A DNA stretch of 5,619 bases. Source: CAZTGZ01 sp044339595. GTDB taxonomy: Bacteria > Bacteroidota > Bacteroidia > NS11-12g > UBA9320. Positions 4,659-5,619 of this stretch are shown here, piece by piece. Location of the stretch: assembly GCA_044339595.1 (NCBI GenBank), contig JBIIVF010000148.1, forward strand, positions 1 through 5,619, read 5' to 3'. The translations under genes were made by a program, and so were the position numbers. Position 1 is the first letter of the stretch. Every line of letters starts with the position of its first letter. The notes below the pieces were generated by a model. The model had not been told where the DNA came from and made no database searches. It saw only the letters and a program-made list of their open reading frames with translations.

Positions 4659-5619
4659 CTACCATCTCCTTATGGATTCTATCTGATCTTTGATTTAATT
4701 GTCTCAATGCTCTTGCATTATCTACAATAGTTACCCTCTTATAAATATCTTCTGCTTTGTAAAAAGGCATGTCAGGTAATTTTGCCTGTTCATAAGCACT
4801 GAAACCAGGAACAGTCGATAATGAAGCCATCACAGCATCTTGTGGGTCCTTTTGAGCGTTTCTTTGGGAGGATTGTTGACTTCTCTGCTGATCACCCGCG
4901 CGTCGTTGTTGTTCTCTTATTTGTGATCTTTGTTGTTGGGGTGACTGTGGCGAAACATTACGACTTGTTATACCAGTTCCTAGTTGATGAGATTGTTGGT
5001 TAGAACTCAGGGCTTGATTAACAATTGGATCACTTGTTACTTGTGGTGTAGTTAATAACTTTGCAACATCTTCATTACCCACCGAAGGTACAGGTAATGA
5101 TGTTGTTGTAGTTACTGTGGTAATTTGCTGTGCAGTGGTATAACCTGGGCATTGTGGGTTGCTTTGTGGGTTTGCAGAACATGCATCAGCTATTTGTTTC
5201 TTTCTAAAAGCGTCGGCATATCCTGGGCAACCAGAATTGTATAATGGGTTTACTGTGCATTGCTGATTGAAAAATGCCTGTTGATAAAGTGGACATGCTG
5301 TAGAAAAAAGGGGATTTGAAGTACACTGCTGGTTTAAATATGCTGATTCATAAAGTGGGCATGATGTACTCGAAAGCGGATTTTCATTGCAGGTCTTATC
5401 AAATAAGGCTTTAGCATATCCTGGACAAGATGAGTTATAAAGAGGATTTGTTGTGCATTGTTGGGTAAAATATGCTTGTTGATATTCAGGACATAAAGGA
5501 GAAAATAGTTGATTTAAACTACATTGTTGTGCTTGATAAGCAGCAGCATAGCCTGGGCAATTCGATCCAAATAGGGGATTTGTTGAACATTGTTGATTGA
5601 ACCATGCTTGTTGCCATCC
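4639..5619 (-). CDS. Cysteine-repeat protein (22-residue C-x9-C tandem repeats) with conserved C-terminal domain, 5' end outside window
   Basis: The frame is open from the right edge to the TAA at 4639, giving at least 326 residues; a GTG at 5082 is internal, not the start. In the order read from the right edge, residues 1-158 hold seven tandem repeats, mostly of 22 residues. Each carries an aromatic-rich GYxxAY helix, then QQCxxNPLYxxxCP with cysteines ten positions apart. Residues 159-179 are Thr/Val rich. About 205-261 is a Gln/Ser/Arg-rich, probably disordered linker. Residues 268-326 form a compact charged domain beginning STVPGFSAYEQ and ending EMVDEQY. I recall similar C-terminal domains in marine phage hypothetical proteins but know no function. 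The paired cysteines suggest a disulfide-stabilised rod exposed outside the cytoplasm, such as a virion fibre or envelope protein (inference). Confidence 0.85.
   Translation of the reverse strand, partial: GWQQAWFNQQCSTNPLFGSNCPGYAAAYQAQQCSLNQLFSPLCPEYQQAYFTQQCTTNPLYNSSCPGYAKALFDKTCNENPLSSTSCPLYESAYLNQQCTSNPLFSTACPLYQQAFFNQQCTVNPLYNSGCPGYADAFRKKQIADACSANPQSNPQCPGYTTAQQITTVTTTTSLPVPSVGNEDVAKLLTTPQVTSDPIVNQALSSNQQSHQLGTGITSRNVSPQSPQQQRSQIREQQRRAGDQQRSQQSSQRNAQKDPQDAVMASLSTVPGFSAYEQAKLPDMPFYKAEDIYKRVTIVDNARALRQLNQRSDRIHKEMVDEQYRR
4666..4671 (-). promoter_or_regulatory. Ribosome binding site of the coiled-coil gene
   Basis: AAGGAG on the - strand, 7 nt before the ATG at 4658, inside the last codons of the cysteine-repeat gene. 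The same motif and spacing recur at the 58-residue gene, marking the preferred initiation signal of this operon. Confidence 0.75.
5146..5619 (-). repeat. Tandem 66-bp repeats encoding 22-residue C-x9-C units (seven visible, continuing off the edge)
   Basis: Six units of exactly 66 bp are at 5554-5619, 5488-5553, 5422-5487, 5356-5421, 5290-5355 and 5224-5289. A seventh of 78 bp (5146-5223) carries a four-residue insertion before its first cysteine, and a decayed start of an eighth follows. The DNA of the units has diverged clearly while Cys, Asn-Pro and Cys-Pro positions are kept. This indicates old duplication maintained by selection on the protein, not recent slippage. The array begins before the window edge, so the copy number is unknown. 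Confidence 0.92.

Noticed and set aside
4740..4747. TATAAATA on the + strand, identical to a T4 late promoter core.
   Set aside because: It lies in the middle of a - strand coding region, with no + strand gene downstream until the window ends. It is likely chance in AT-rich DNA.
4821..5003. A + strand frame of 60 codons with a hydrophobic, membrane-like centre and an AGGA upstream.
   Set aside because: It lies wholly opposite the Gln/Ser/Arg-rich linker. Runs of Gln codons give Leu, Val and Cys-type codons on the other strand, which explains the hydrophobicity.
4639..5082. A separate 147-residue gene starting at GTG 5082.
   Set aside because: The same frame stays open to the window edge and encodes regular repeats directly upstream, and no ribosome site precedes the GTG.
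5146..5619. CRISPR array as an explanation for the regular 66-bp spacing.
   Set aside because: The units are in-frame codons with diverged DNA and no constant repeat alternating with unique spacers.

Overview
The window looks like part of an AT-rich tailed-phage genome, most plausibly a large (T4-like) marine phage of an alphaproteobacterium such as a SAR11 relative. Three things support this: a compact array of tRNA genes with encoded CCA ends, tightly overlapping genes of which several are recognisable only as recurring phage hypothetical families, and host-like metabolic genes embedded between them. The phage assignment is strong. The host assignment is inferred from similarity to marine alphaproteobacterial proteins recalled from memory.

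The left part (1-784) is on the + strand. It starts with the 3' end of a YkuK/DUF458 RNase H-like gene, then six tRNA genes: Gly(TCC), His(GTG), Val(TAC), Phe(GAA), Leu(TAA) and Arg(TCT). A consensus-quality sigma70-type promoter (TTGACA, 17 bp, TATTAT) lies between tRNA-Phe and tRNA-Leu, so the last two tRNAs can be transcribed separately.

Everything from 785 to 5619 is on the - strand and reads right to left as one probable operon. The order is: a protein with tandem 22-residue C-x9-C repeats (open beyond the window); a membrane-anchored coiled-coil protein; a PlcP-type phospholipase C/metallophosphoesterase; a 58-residue small protein overlapping both of its neighbours; an Agt-type GT4 glycosyltransferase; a tail-anchored membrane protein; a small secreted protein; and a thermonuclease. 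The thermonuclease stop codon directly abuts the CCA end of tRNA-Arg, so the two transcription units converge with no spacer.

The most interesting content is the PlcP plus Agt pair. In marine and rhizobial bacteria this pair replaces membrane phospholipids with glycolipids during phosphate starvation: PlcP releases diacylglycerol and Agt glycosylates it. Its presence in a phage operon, next to several membrane or secreted proteins, suggests phage-directed remodelling of the host envelope or phosphate recovery. The second notable item is the cysteine-repeat protein, whose function I do not recognise.
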